Position numbers and translations under genes: made by a program
Shown here: one piece after another, positions 19,463-28,765 of the stretch
Numbering within the stretch: position 1 is the first letter of the stretch
How the letters are laid out: every line of letters begins with the position of its first letter
Notes under the pieces: model-generated
Databases searched by the model: none
The model's input: only the letters and a program-made list of their open reading frames with translations
Told to the model about the DNA's origin: nothing
Assembly: GCA_965225705.1 (NCBI GenBank)
Contig: OZ245325.1
Location: forward strand, 310,001 to 374,000
DNA length: 64,000 bases
Reading direction: 5' to 3'
From: G965225705 sp965225705
Lineage (GTDB): Bacteria; Pseudomonadota; Alphaproteobacteria; Caulobacterales; Maricaulaceae

Positions 19463-20031
19463 GGCTTTCTTACAAGATCAACCTGCCTGCTCAGGAGGGA
19501 AACACGACGTTTTCCTAAGAGTTTTTACCTGAAAAAGGAAGACAAAATGGCGCCGCCAAACCTATGAAAAGTCATGGAGGGAGAATATTTTTACCATGGT
19601 TGAAAGTTTGTAAGCTTCTGTGATTTGTCTTAGACAACTTTCTGAGGTTTTCTTTTTCTTCAACAAACCCAGGTGTTGGAATCTCCCCTAACAGGGCAGA
19701 CATGTTTCACGTGAAACATATGTGTTTTTTTCCTCTGTTCCCCCCACAAACGTTTCCCTGAACATAGGCAACATATCTTTTTTCCTGGTTACGGGCCTCA
19801 TAAAACTCCTGAAAATTTAGTCTCCTCTTTTGTTTCTCCCTCCAGCAAGAGCCAGATACAGAACATAACCGGACACAGATAGGGTGGCATTTACAGATCC
19901 TGCCCGGCTTTTATAGCCTCACAAACAGAATATTTCTTTGAAAACCTGTAAACTTCTTCTATGAGAAGGCCTTCTCTCCTGTAAGCAAGAGTATGGTGTT
20001 TTTCCTCATATTTTAAAAACTTACAGGCAAA
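19463..20031. other. Intergenic region holding a parS site
   Basis: 569 bases between convergent pbpC and the nuclease gene. Contains parS site 3 (19703-19718) and a GAGAAGGCCTTCTC palindrome near 19962. I see no open frame with family character and no tRNA or rRNA. Confidence 0.6.
19703..19718. promoter_or_regulatory. parS site 3
   Basis: Perfect TGTTTCACGTGAAACA in the gap after pbpC, about 1.7 kb upstream of parA. Confidence 0.95.
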
Positions 20032-20460
20032 TTAGTTCCACCCCCCGGAGCAATGTCCATAAAACCCCTGGGAATAATGGCAATATTCCTCAACCACCCC
20101 CTCTTCTATCAGTATTTTGTTGACTTCCTGACCATTTTCCAGAAAAACACGGGCAACAATACGCCCATAACGATCCCGATCTATTTCCCTGTAAGACACA
20201 AGTTTTTTCCAGACCAGTTTTCTCAATCTGTGTTTGGCGATGTCTGCACCCGGTTCCCCCTTTTCTGCAGCATCAACACCCCAAAGACGAAGACGCGGAC
20301 GAACACCATGGAGCTTAAGGTTATCCCCATCATAAACATAAACGACACGGGCTTTCTGGCGGGAAGAGCTCTCGTATAGATCCCAGGGAGGCCAGATAAA
20401 ATAAAGCATGGCAGCAGCAGCACATCCAAGCGCACTTAAAACTATATAGTGTTTTTTCAT
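20032..20460 (-). CDS. Thermonuclease-family (SNase-like) protein
   Basis: 142-residue protein with an N-terminal hydrophobic segment (YIVLSALGCAAAAMLYFIW), so exported or membrane-anchored. The staphylococcal nuclease fold is recognisable: VVYVYDGDNLKLHG, then RLRLWGVDAAEKG, then DRDRYGRIVARVFL, and near the end VEEYCHYSQGFYGHC. The DGD and GVDAAE residues for calcium binding and catalysis are largely kept, with Asn replacing the usual Thr/Ser after DGD. Small SNases of this type are common in alphaproteobacteria; the substrate is uncertain. Lies divergent from rsmG. Confidence 0.82.
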   Translation of the reverse strand: MKKHYIVLSALGCAAAAMLYFIWPPWDLYESSSRQKARVVYVYDGDNLKLHGVRPRLRLWGVDAAEKGEPGADIAKHRLRKLVWKKLVSYREIDRDRYGRIVARVFLENGQEVNKILIEEGVVEEYCHYSQGFYGHCSGGWN

Positions 20461-20577
20461 AGACAGAAACTACATTATGTGGTGGAACCTGATGAAGCTT
20501 TGCTTCTTCTTCACATCCTGGATCAGACAGATCTGCTCTGGATAAAACTTCTTCAAACGCTCACATAAAACCTTAAA

Positions 20578-20593
20578 TGTTTCACGTGAAACA
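20578..20593. promoter_or_regulatory. parS site 4
   Basis: Perfect TGTTTCACGTGAAACA just upstream of rsmG, in the divergent promoter region between the nuclease and rsmG. Confidence 0.95.
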
Positions 20594-20677
20594 TGCATAA
20601 GACTTGCACAGAGGGGGGGTTTTAAGGTATGAAGAAGAGACTCTCTCATGTTTTATTCATCTTGCTCCTTTATTATG

Positions 20678-21373
20678 ACTCAAAATATAGCCCCTCAACC
20701 GCTATCACGTCAAACGCCTTTCCCTGTTTCTACAGGAGAACAGTTTGCACGCCTTATGAATGTTTCACGTGAAACACTGGAAGCTTTTGAACTTTGGCAT
20801 TCCTGTCTTAAAGAGTGGAATGAGCGCATGAATCTAGTCAGCACAGCAAGTTTGGATGTTTTTTGGACGCGACATGCTTTAGACTCTGCCCAGATTTGGA
20901 GGTTTGTTCCTGAAATAGCACAAAATCTTGTGGATTGTGGATCAGGGGCGGGTTTTCCGGGTTTGGCCTTAGCTCTCATGGCACGTGAGGAAAAACGTAA
21001 TGTATCTTTCTCTTTGATAGAGTCTCAGGGGAAAAAAGTCAGTTTTTTGCGCCATATGGTCCAGCGTCTTGAGCTCTCTGTAACCGTCGTTCATGATCGT
21101 CTTGAACATCAGACACACGAAACCTATGATGTTATTACAGCACGCGCTTTAGCTCCCCTCAACAAGCTTTTAGGCTATGCACACAGAGTCTGGGGAGAGA
21201 ACAGCCTGGGTCTTTTTTTAAAAGGTCAGAAAACTGATCAGGAACTGCAGGAAGCTCGTCAAAACTGGGGTTTTGAGGTGCGTTCTGCCCCCAGCCTGTC
21301 AGATCCCGGGGGAAAACTTCTCCAAATCACAAACCTGATATCTCTCTCATCTGAGATCAGAACAAGAACCTGA
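20678..21373 (+). CDS. rsmG: 16S rRNA (guanine-N7)-methyltransferase RsmG
   Basis: Methylates G527 of 16S rRNA using SAM. The GidB pattern is complete: FELWHSCLKEWNERMNLVS, TRHALDSAQ, the SAM-binding LVDCGSGAGFPGLALALM, ESQGKKVSFLRHM, and VITARALAPLNKLL. The MNVSRETLE stretch near the N-terminus is encoded by a parS palindrome. The frame opens at 20648; I place the start at the ATG in TTATG (20678, MTQNIAPQ), though the upstream ATG at 20648 is possible. First gene of an rsmG-parA-parB unit. Its usual upstream partner mnmG is about 37 kb away on the other strand. Confidence 0.92.
   Translation, partial: TQNIAPQPLSRQTPFPVSTGEQFARLMNVSRETLEAFELWHSCLKEWNERMNLVSTASLDVFWTRHALDSAQIWRFVPEIAQNLVDCGSGAGFPGLALALMAREEKRNVSFSLIESQGKKVSFLRHMVQRLELSVTVVHDRLEHQTHETYDVITARALAPLNKLLGYAHRVWGENSLGLFLKGQKTDQELQEARQNWGFEVRSAPSLSDPGGKLLQITNLISLSSEIRTRT
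20761..20776. promoter_or_regulatory. parS site 5 inside rsmG
   Basis: Perfect TGTTTCACGTGAAACA within rsmG, encoding part of the NVSRET motif. The same dual coding/centromere use is known from other bacteria. Confidence 0.95.
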
Positions 21374-21398
21374 TAACCCTTAGGAAAGAGGCAAAAAC

Positions 21399-22199
21399 AT
21401 GCGTATTCTGGCACTTGCTAATCAAAAAGGGGGCGTTGGAAAAACCACAACAGCGATCAATCTCAGCACAGCTCTTGCTGCTGTTGGGCGGCGTGTTCTT
21501 TTGGTTGATCTGGACCCACAGGGTAATGCCTCAACAGGTCTTGGCCTGCCCCCGCAGGACCGTCGTGCCAGTTCTTATGATCTGCTGAATGGAGATATTC
21601 ACCTTGAACAGGCACGCATTGCCACAGAAGTTCCCGGTTTAGACCTTATTCCTTCTGTGGTTGAACTGGCGGGGCTGGAGCTCGAGCTCGCCCGGGACAC
21701 ACAACGCGCCTTCCATCTGCGCTGGGCTTTTGATCACTTTCTTGACCAAGTCCGGCAGAACAAAGAACAGGCCTATGATTATGTTTTTATAGATTGCCCA
21801 CCTTCTCTTAATATTTTAACCATCAATGCCATGGCAGCGGCCCATGCTGTACTTGTTCCCCTTCAGTGCGAATTTTTTGCTTTAGAGGGTCTCAGTCAGC
21901 TTATGCGCACTGTTGATCTTGTCCGGGCCAAGCTTAACCCCGTTCTGGATGTCGAAGGTGTTGCCCTGACCATGCATGACCGACGTAATAATCTTTCTAA
22001 TCAGGTTGCAGAAGATGTCCGCGACCATTTCGGTGAAAAAGTTTATCAAACCATGATTCCCCGCAATGTTCGTGTATCTGAGGCGCCCTCTTTCGGCAAG
22101 GCGGCGCTTCTTTATGATTATCAGTGCTCTGGCAGTCAGGCTTATATACAACTGGCAAAGGAGCTGCTTCATCGTGAAGATCAAAGGGTGGTATCATGA
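21399..22199 (+). CDS. parA: Chromosome-partitioning ATPase ParA
   Basis: Deviant Walker-type ATPase that moves ParB-bound origins. 266 residues. The deviant Walker A motif KGGVGKTTTAINLS spans residues 10-23, with the signature Lys at 10. Walker A' is LLVDLDPQGNAS and Walker B is VFIDCPPSL. LVPLQCEFFALEGLSQL is the usual chromosomal (Soj) form. Lies 25 bases after rsmG and overlaps parB by four bases (ATGA), indicating one transcript with translational coupling. Confidence 0.97.
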   Translation: MRILALANQKGGVGKTTTAINLSTALAAVGRRVLLVDLDPQGNASTGLGLPPQDRRASSYDLLNGDIHLEQARIATEVPGLDLIPSVVELAGLELELARDTQRAFHLRWAFDHFLDQVRQNKEQAYDYVFIDCPPSLNILTINAMAAAHAVLVPLQCEFFALEGLSQLMRTVDLVRAKLNPVLDVEGVALTMHDRRNNLSNQVAEDVRDHFGEKVYQTMIPRNVRVSEAPSFGKAALLYDYQCSGSQAYIQLAKELLHREDQRVVS

Positions 22200-23077
22200 G
22201 TAAAAAAAAGCGTACACGAGGTCTCGGTCGGGGTTTGTCTACCCTTTTAGGGGAAACGGACACTGTGGAACAGGTCGAAAGCCCGAACAGGGATAAAGCT
22301 CCCCTCACACTTCCTGTTACCATGATTGAGCCTAATCCGTATCAGCCCCGGCGGCGTTTTGAACCGGATGCTCTTGAGGATTTGATACAGTCTATTCGGG
22401 AAAAGGGTATTCTTCAGCCTCTTTTGGTACGGCCTTTGCGTGAAGGATGTTATCAAATTGTCGCAGGAGAGCGGCGCTGGCGTGCTGCGCAGGCCGTAGG
22501 TCTTGAAGATGTTCCTGTTCTTATTCGTGATTTTGATGACTCTGCCGTTTTAGAAAGTGCTCTGATTGAGAATATCCAACGCCATGATCTGAACCCCGTG
22601 GAGGAAGCAACAGGCTATCAAGACCTGATTCAGGATTATGGCCATACACAGGAATCTGTTGCCCGCCTTGTTGGAAAAAGTCGCGCACATATCACCAATA
22701 TGGTCCGTCTTTTAAAGCTCCCCTCCCCTGTGCAGGACTTTTTAAGGGAGGGTCTTTTAAATGCAGGCCATGCACGTGCTCTCGTGGTCGCCCCTGACCC
22801 AGAATCTCTGGCACATCTTGTTGTCAAAAAGGGTCTTAATGTTCGTCAGACAGAAAAACTGGCACGTGTGGCACAGGCACGTCTCAGCCAAAAACCAAAG
22901 ACGTCCCCGGCGCACAATCAAATAGATGTTGATACGCGGGCCCTGGCACACGACTTAAGTACACATCTCGGGTTTAATGTCAAAATCCAGCATAAAGGCA
23001 AAACCGGGATGATGGAGATTCATTATGAAAATCTGGAACAGCTGGATGATCTCTGTCGTCGTTTGAGCTCCTATTAG
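22196..23077 (+). CDS. parB: Chromosome-partitioning protein ParB
   Basis: CTP-dependent DNA clamp that loads at parS and spreads. 293 residues. N-terminal basic GLGRGLSTLLGE segment (ParA-activating), then the CTP-binding ParB/Srx domain: IEPNPYQPRRRFEP, LLVRPLREGCYQIVAGERRWRAAQ (in two parts) and ENIQRHDLNPVEEA. The helix-turn-helix for parS is HTQESVARLVGKSRAHITNMVRLLKLP in two segments. The C-terminal dimer domain ends the protein. Overlaps parA by four bases. Six parS sites in this window are its expected targets. Confidence 0.97.
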   Translation: MSKKKRTRGLGRGLSTLLGETDTVEQVESPNRDKAPLTLPVTMIEPNPYQPRRRFEPDALEDLIQSIREKGILQPLLVRPLREGCYQIVAGERRWRAAQAVGLEDVPVLIRDFDDSAVLESALIENIQRHDLNPVEEATGYQDLIQDYGHTQESVARLVGKSRAHITNMVRLLKLPSPVQDFLREGLLNAGHARALVVAPDPESLAHLVVKKGLNVRQTEKLARVAQARLSQKPKTSPAHNQIDVDTRALAHDLSTHLGFNVKIQHKGKTGMMEIHYENLEQLDDLCRRLSSY

Positions 23078-23164
23078 AGCTCCATGTTTTTGAACCTGAA
23101 GCAGGGAAGAATTCTGTTGTCACTCTTCATGTCTTCAGGATATTTGACAGAGAAAAACACATCA

Positions 23165-23180
23165 TGTTTCACGTGAAACA
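23165..23180. promoter_or_regulatory. parS site 6
   Basis: Perfect TGTTTCACGTGAAACA, 87 bases past the parB stop, in the 281-base gap before convergent pcrA/uvrD. It is the rightmost site and the nearest to the putative oriC (about 7 kb). Confidence 0.95.
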
Positions 23181-23358
23181 TGGCCCCCTGTCCTTTCCGA
23201 ATTTGCCTCGCGGAGTCTCGGGCATGGTGATCCTGAACAGATTCTCTGTCAGCATGACATAAAAATTCTTAACAAAAAACAGGTCATCAAAAAGAGAAAA
23301 ACCTGGAAAAAAGAAGACAACACTATTTTTATCAGAACATTAGATGGTATTTATGGTG

Positions 23359-25593
23359 TTAAACCCGCTCAACAAAACCTGCCATCACTTTTTTACGCCC
23401 TGCTTTTTCAAAGTCTACCGTGAGTTTCTCCCCTTCCGTCAGAGAAACAGAGCCATAACCAAATTTAAGGTGAAAAACACGCTCTCCTAAGGAAAAAGCA
23501 CTGGTGTTGTCATCGACCCGACCAAGATCATGGGCATGAGCATCAAGAAGCGGAGCCGTGACGGCTGTGTGGGAAGGCATGAGCTGAGACACCACAGTCT
23601 TATTTCTCTCTCCACGATAGTCTTTAAAGGCCCCATATCCCGTCTCTGAGTGTATCTCAACATGCTCTGCTGCCAGCTCATCTACAAAACGTGAAGGAAG
23701 AGAAGATTGCCAGCGTCCATACATCATACGGTTTGCAGCAAACAAAATCATGGCTTTTTCACGCGCACGTGTCAGACCAACATAGGCCAGGCGTCGCTCT
23801 TCCTCCAGAGCACGCTCCCCCTGCTCATCAAGAGAGCGCTGAGAAGGAAAGACACCTTCTTCCCAGCCAGGTAGAAAAACATAAGGGAATTCAAGGCCTT
23901 TTGCAGCATGCAGGGTCATCACAGCAATTTCATCTTCCCCCCCGGGTGTGTCCAGTTCCATCACCAGAGAGACATGTTCAAGATAGGCTTCAAGGCTTCC
24001 AAAAGCCCCCATAGCCTGAATAAGCTCTTTCAGGTTTTCAAGCCGGCCAGCTGCCTGAGGGCCCTTTTCCCGCTTCCACATAGCCGTATACCCTGACTCA
24101 TCAAGAAGACGTTCTGCAAGCTCCACATGGGAAAGATTTTGTGCCATCATACGCCAGCGATCTATATCCTGAACAAAGGCTTTCAGAGCATTGCGGGCGC
24201 GGCTGGCCAGCTCATCTGTTTCTGTCAGCTGACGCGCTGTGGCCAGAAGGGAAGTTTTGGCCTGACGCGCAGCCTGTTGCAGGCGCTGAAGCGTTGCCTC
24301 ACCTATCCCCCGTTTTGGCGTATTAACAATCCGTTCAAAAGCAAGATCATCCTCCTCAAAACGGACAAGGCGAAGATAGGCATGCGCATCACGAATTTCC
24401 AGGCGCTCAAAGAAACGTGGGCCACCAACAACGCGATAGGGAAGGCCCAGCATGATAAAACGCTCCTCAAATGCCCGCATTTGCCAGCTGGCCCGTACGA
24501 GAACAGCAGTTTCACAACGGCGACGACCCTGAGCAAGCCAGTGTTCAATTTCATCAGAGACAGTTTGGGCCTCTGCCTCTCCATCCCACACGCCGCGCAG
24601 AGAAATTTTTTCACCATCGGCCTTATCTGTCCAAAGATTTTTGCCAAGACGACCCTTATTATGCGCAATCAGGCTGGACGCAGCCCCCAAAATAGCCTGA
24701 TTTGATCGATAATTCTGCTCCAGCCTGATAATTTTAGCGCCGGGGAAATCTTTTTCAAAACGCAGAATATTATCAACCTCTGCACCACGCCAGCCATAAA
24801 TGGCCTGATCATCATCCCCAACAACGCATAAAGGCCCTGAATCTTTTGCGAGAAGACGAAGCCAGAGATATTGCGCAATATTGGTGTCCTGATATTCGTC
24901 CACCAGAAGATGTTTAAAACGCTGCCGGTAAAGGGTCAGAATATCAGGGTTGTTTTTAAATAAAGTCAGATTATGGAGAAGAAGATCCCCAAAATCACAG
25001 GCATTAAGGGCTGCCAGACGTTCCTGATAGAGGGCATAGAGCTCAAGGCCACGTCCATGCGCAAACCCCTCCCCCTCTATAGCTGGCACATCCTGAGGGG
25101 TGAGACCCTTATTCTTCCACCCATCCACAAGATAGGCCAGATGCTTGGCTGTCCAGCGCTTTTCATCCAGATTTGAGGCTGTAATGACCTGACGTAACAG
25201 ACGAATTTGATCATCTTTATCCAAAATCGTAAAACGGGGATTGAGATCAACAAGCTCTGCATGACGCCTCAAAATCTTAACCGCCATAGCATGAAATGTC
25301 CCAAGCCAGGACACATTTTCCACAGCAGGACCAATATGCTGAGCGAGACGATCGCGCATTTCCCGCGCTGCCTTATTGGTAAAAGTAAGTGCTAAAATCT
25401 CCCAGGGACGTGCGCCCCCTGTTGCAAGAATATGGGCCAGACGGGCTGTAAGCGCCATGGTTTTGCCCGTCCCTGCCCCTGCAAGAATAAGAAGGGGTTC
25501 ATGAAGGCTTAAAACAGCCTCACGCTGCTGATCATTCAGACCTTGTAGATAAGGTTGTGAGAGCTGCTGTGACATGACAGAATCAGACGTCAT
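23359..25593 (-). CDS. uvrD: UvrD/PcrA family DNA helicase
   Basis: Superfamily 1A 3'-5' helicase for nucleotide excision and mismatch repair. 744 residues. Motifs in order: Q motif LNDQQREAV, Walker A AGAGTGKT, motif Ia LTFTNKAAREM, motif II VDEYQDTN, motif III GDDDQAIYGWRGA, motif IV RLEQNYRSN, motif V VMTLHAAKGLEFPYVFLPG, motif VI YVGLTRAREK. The C-terminal tail has a Tudor-like segment (GERVFHLKFGYGSVSLTEGEKLTV) as in PcrA/UvrD. The ATG at 25593 gives an N-terminus slightly longer than the family core; a start at residue 7 (MSQQLSQPYL) is possible. Confidence 0.96.
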   Translation of the reverse strand: MTSDSVMSQQLSQPYLQGLNDQQREAVLSLHEPLLILAGAGTGKTMALTARLAHILATGGARPWEILALTFTNKAAREMRDRLAQHIGPAVENVSWLGTFHAMAVKILRRHAELVDLNPRFTILDKDDQIRLLRQVITASNLDEKRWTAKHLAYLVDGWKNKGLTPQDVPAIEGEGFAHGRGLELYALYQERLAALNACDFGDLLLHNLTLFKNNPDILTLYRQRFKHLLVDEYQDTNIAQYLWLRLLAKDSGPLCVVGDDDQAIYGWRGAEVDNILRFEKDFPGAKIIRLEQNYRSNQAILGAASSLIAHNKGRLGKNLWTDKADGEKISLRGVWDGEAEAQTVSDEIEHWLAQGRRRCETAVLVRASWQMRAFEERFIMLGLPYRVVGGPRFFERLEIRDAHAYLRLVRFEEDDLAFERIVNTPKRGIGEATLQRLQQAARQAKTSLLATARQLTETDELASRARNALKAFVQDIDRWRMMAQNLSHVELAERLLDESGYTAMWKREKGPQAAGRLENLKELIQAMGAFGSLEAYLEHVSLVMELDTPGGEDEIAVMTLHAAKGLEFPYVFLPGWEEGVFPSQRSLDEQGERALEEERRLAYVGLTRAREKAMILFAANRMMYGRWQSSLPSRFVDELAAEHVEIHSETGYGAFKDYRGERNKTVVSQLMPSHTAVTAPLLDAHAHDLGRVDDNTSAFSLGERVFHLKFGYGSVSLTEGEKLTVDFEKAGRKKVMAGFVERV

Positions 25594-26075
25594 AACAATC
25601 CCTTGCTGACAGTGAAAAAAGAGAAGCAGTATACATCATCAAGAGAACATAACATGTACATAACAGAAAAGCGAGCCCCCAAACCTCTCTTGTTTAAAGA
25701 CGCTTTCCAATATCAGCACCCTGGCTTTGGGCTTAATTTTTTTGAGAAGGAAGAGACAAAAAATCTGCGGACGGAATTCTTCTCTTCTGTACCACAAAAT
25801 GGCAGGGTCGTGGCGCTTCGTAGTTGTGAGGACAGACGGAATTTCTGTAAAGTTCAGAGAGGCACGCAGGCTTTGTGAGACTGTATGTCAGTTCTTATAT
25901 CCAAAGGTGGGAGCAAAGAATTTTTGCCATAGAGGATTTAAGGATCCGGAAGAAGTTTAGAAAAAATTTTTACAGGAAAATACCAAATATATTAAGTGTA
26001 TAGATCTCAAATTTCAGAGATACAGACAGATATGTTTTCCTGCCCCGACACAAAGCCGGGGCAGGAGATGGGGTC
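25594..26075. other. Intergenic region, possible small ORF
   Basis: 482 bases between uvrD and cspA. A plus-strand frame at 25603-25878 (91 codons) shows no recognisable family and no convincing ribosome-binding site, so it is left uncalled. The right end carries the hairpin after cspA. The uvrD promoter probably lies at the left end. Confidence 0.4.
26038..26066 (-). terminator. Stem-loop after cspA
   Basis: 10-bp GC-rich perfect stem (TCCTGCCCCG / CGGGGCAGGA) with a 9-base loop, ten bases past the cspA stop. Placement suits transcription termination or message stabilisation. The cspA-strand flank is A-rich rather than T-rich, so Rho-independent termination is uncertain. Confidence 0.6.
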
Positions 26076-26285
26076 TTAATCAACAAGTTTTAGATTATCG
26101 GCAAAAGATTTGCCTTTATCTGTGGAAATCTCATAGCTGACCTTTTGACCTTCATCAAGCTGGCGCAGACCTGCTTTTTCAACAGCACTAATGTGCACAA
26201 ACACATCTTTTCCACCCTGCTCAGGCGCAATAAAGCCATAGCCTTTTGTTGGATTAAACCATTTTACACTACCAATGTCAGACAC
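26076..26285 (-). CDS. cspA: Cold-shock domain protein
   Basis: 69-residue single cold-shock domain, an RNA chaperone that melts secondary structure. RNP1 is KGYGFI and RNP2 is VFVHIS; the N-terminus GSVKWFNPTKGYGF is canonical. Length is standard for CspA-type proteins. A stem-loop follows the stop. The 446-base gap upstream leaves room for the long leader usual for csp messages, though I did not identify a specific thermosensor. Cold induction is possible but not shown by sequence. Confidence 0.95.
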   Translation of the reverse strand: MSDIGSVKWFNPTKGYGFIAPEQGGKDVFVHISAVEKAGLRQLDEGQKVSYEISTDKGKSFADNLKLVD

Positions 26286-26731
26286 TATTTTTTTCCTTCA
26301 TGAAAGCAAACAAAAATCATCGCTTTGGGAGAAAACCCCATAACGACAGTGAGAAGAGTCCTTTAGCCAGTCCAAACTCTTCTGCTCTCTGACCGGGAAA
26401 AAACTTTAAAAGCTTTTAAAGACCTGAAAAAACAAGAAGACCGAACGTCTTATAAAAAATCTGGAGCGAAAGCCAAACGATGCTCTCTCTCTAAAGTAAA
26501 TATTTTTGCAGCCGGATCAAGCCCTATTTTCTTTTTCCCGCTATTTTACTTTAATAAAAAAGATAAAAATAACAGGTATATTTTGAAAAGCTTTAAGAAA
26601 GAAACGCACAAATCGTGTGGAAAAATACCGGATTTAAAAAAAGGTCGTGCTTTTAAAATCAGGCTGTGCCATAAAACAGGGGCAGGATTTCAGGGTAGAC
26701 CAGCCATCTTTACTGAAGAGGACGAGATACC
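26286..26731. other. Intergenic region upstream of cspA and aminotransferase
   Basis: 446 bases between divergent genes, strongly AT-rich. It contains an 18-bp palindrome CTTTAAAAGCTTTTAAAG at 26404-26421. Likely holds the cspA leader and both promoters. No open frame of note. Confidence 0.5.
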
Positions 26732-27952
26732 ATGACCAGATCTACAGTCACGCCCCCGCTTTCTGATGCTGTCCAGCGTATTCAACCCTCCCCGACCCTG
26801 GCTATCAGCCAGAAAGCACATGCTCTTCAGGCGGAAGGTGCCGATATTATCAGTCTTGCAGCCGGAGAGCCTGATTTCGATACGCCTGAACATATCAAAC
26901 AGGCTGCCATTAAAGCGATAAAAGACGGACACACAAAATACACCACCGTCGATGGTATGGAGCCTCTCAAACAGGCTGTGGCCAAAAAATTCTCTGAGGA
27001 TAATCATCTTAATTTTTCGCCACAGGAGATTAGCATAGCCCCCGGAGGTAAAGCTATTTTATATAATGCTCTGATGGCGACGCTGAACCCGGGTGATGAA
27101 GTCGTTTTCCCTGCCCCTTACTGGGTTTCCTATCCTGCCATGACTTTACTGGCAGGGGGTCGGCCCAAACCTGTTCCAACATCTTCCAAAACCGGGTTTA
27201 AGCTAAAACCTGAAGCTTTGGAGGCTGCGCTGACGCCAAAGACAAAATGGTTCATTTTCAATACCCCTTCCAACCCGACCGGTGTTGCTTATACAGAGGA
27301 AGAACTTCAGGAACTGGCCCGTGTTTTGGAAACAAACCCCCATGTCTGGATCATGACAGACGATTTGTACGAGCATATTATCTATGGTGGGTTTCCTTTT
27401 AAAACTCTGGCCGCTCTTGCCCCGCACCTTCAGGAAAGACTGCTGACGGTCAATGGTGTATCCAAAGCCTATGCCATGACAGGGTGGCGTATTGGTTATG
27501 CAGGAGGCCCTCAGTCCCTTATCAGGGCTATGGCCAAAATTATGTCCCAGTCCACGTCTAATGCCTGTTCTGTTGCACAATGGGCAGCCCTTGAAGCCCT
27601 GAGCGGCCCTCAAAATGAAAGAAGAGCCTTTCGTTCTGTCTTTGAAACCCGCAGAAATCTGGCCCTAAAAGCCCTTCAGGCGTGTGAGGGCCTTGCCTGT
27701 CCGGAGCCCCAGGGAGCTTTTTATCTTTACCCTGACTGTTCAGAACTTATGGGGAAAACAACGCCAGAAGGAAGGTTTTTAAAAACGGATCTGGATCTTG
27801 CCTCAGCCCTTCTTGAAGAAGAAAATCTTGCCGTCGTCCCGGGTGCAGCCTTTGGATCTTCACCGGCCTTTCGTCTTTCTTACGCTCTTGATACAAAAGA
27901 GCTGGGAAGAGCGTGTGAACGTCTCCGGAATTTTTGTGCACGTCTGACCTGA
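26732..27952 (+). CDS. aspC: Aspartate/aromatic aminotransferase (class I, PLP)
   Basis: Fold-type I PLP enzyme transferring the amino group between aspartate and 2-oxoglutarate; alphaproteobacterial relatives also accept aromatic or prephenate substrates. 406 residues, family Ib by pattern (LAAGEPDFDTPEHIKQAA). The PLP lysine is K245 in VSKAYAMTGWRIGYAGG. NTPSNPTGVAYTEEE and the D210-D211-containing IMTDDLYEHIIY hold the cofactor ring. The C-terminal FRLSYALDTKELGRACERL block with the substrate-binding Arg is present. The ATG at 26732 follows a GAAGAGGACGAGA sequence. Stands alone, 120 bases before the response-regulator gene. Confidence 0.93.
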   Translation: MTRSTVTPPLSDAVQRIQPSPTLAISQKAHALQAEGADIISLAAGEPDFDTPEHIKQAAIKAIKDGHTKYTTVDGMEPLKQAVAKKFSEDNHLNFSPQEISIAPGGKAILYNALMATLNPGDEVVFPAPYWVSYPAMTLLAGGRPKPVPTSSKTGFKLKPEALEAALTPKTKWFIFNTPSNPTGVAYTEEELQELARVLETNPHVWIMTDDLYEHIIYGGFPFKTLAALAPHLQERLLTVNGVSKAYAMTGWRIGYAGGPQSLIRAMAKIMSQSTSNACSVAQWAALEALSGPQNERRAFRSVFETRRNLALKALQACEGLACPEPQGAFYLYPDCSELMGKTTPEGRFLKTDLDLASALLEEENLAVVPGAAFGSSPAFRLSYALDTKELGRACERLRNFCARLT

Positions 27953-28072
27953 AAAAAGTTTTTAAGGAATATAAAACACAGGAAAACAAAAGTCTCAGAA
28001 AGGGAATCCGTCGTCTCTTTTCTTAGAAGGAAGTGAATGCTATGCTTATACAATATAGCAGGGATAGTTTTT

Positions 28073-28762
28073 ATGGATCAGCCCCATATTCTGGTCGTTG
28101 ATGATGATGATCGCCTTCGTTCGCTTTTAAAGACATTCCTTGTTTCCAAAGGCTATCATGTCACAAAAGCTCCTGACGCAGAGACGGCACACCACCTGCT
28201 CACCCTTCTCTGTTTCGATCTTCTCATTGTTGATGTGATGATGCCCGGGCAAGATGGTTTATCCTTCACACAAACTATAAGAAAACAGGATAAGAATACT
28301 CCCATTCTTCTTTTGACAGCACGTGCAGCACCAAAAGAAAGAATTGAAGGTTTAAAGACAGGTGCTGACGACTTTTTAGCAAAACCTTTTGAACCCGAGG
28401 AACTTGCCTTAAGGATCAGGGCCATTTTACGACGGACGGAACGTCCTGGTTCTTTCTCCCCCTCACAACATGTCAAATTTGGTCCATGCTCTTTTGATCT
28501 CTCCTCCGGCGAACTTGTCTGTAAAGGACAACATATTCACCTTACCGGAGCGGAACAGGATCTTCTTACTCTGCTTGCCCAAAAGGAAGGACAGGTCATT
28601 TCCCGATCTCATCTGGCTGAAGGTGCAGGAGGTGAACGCTCTGTTGATGTCCAGGTCACGCGCTTAAGACGCAAGATTGAGGATAATCCACGTTTTCCGC
28701 GATGGTTAAAAACTGTACGTGGTTCGGGATATAAGCTCGACTGTCAAAGAGAAGGCCCGTAA
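28073..28762 (+). CDS. OmpR-family response regulator
   Basis: Two-component regulator with receiver and winged-helix output domains, 229 residues from this start. Acidic pocket VVDDDD is at residues 8-13. The phosphoacceptor is D54 in LIVDVMMPGQDG, the switch Thr is in LLLTARA, and the Lys is in FLAKPFEPEEL. The DNA-binding domain is LTGAEQDLLTLLAQKEGQVI through VDVQVTRLRRKIEDNPRFP to TVRGSGYKL. The upstream ATG at 28037 has a good AGGAAG site and cannot be excluded, but relatives begin with PHILVVDDD directly. Followed four bases later by its likely kinase, an OmpR/EnvZ-like order. Confidence 0.92.
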   Translation: MDQPHILVVDDDDRLRSLLKTFLVSKGYHVTKAPDAETAHHLLTLLCFDLLIVDVMMPGQDGLSFTQTIRKQDKNTPILLLTARAAPKERIEGLKTGADDFLAKPFEPEELALRIRAILRRTERPGSFSPSQHVKFGPCSFDLSSGELVCKGQHIHLTGAEQDLLTLLAQKEGQVISRSHLAEGAGGERSVDVQVTRLRRKIEDNPRFPRWLKTVRGSGYKLDCQREGP

Positions 28763-28765
28763 ACA

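Noticed and set aside
25603..25878. 91-codon ORF after uvrD
   Set aside because: No family resemblance, no clear ribosome-binding site, and it lies in AT-rich promoter-like DNA.
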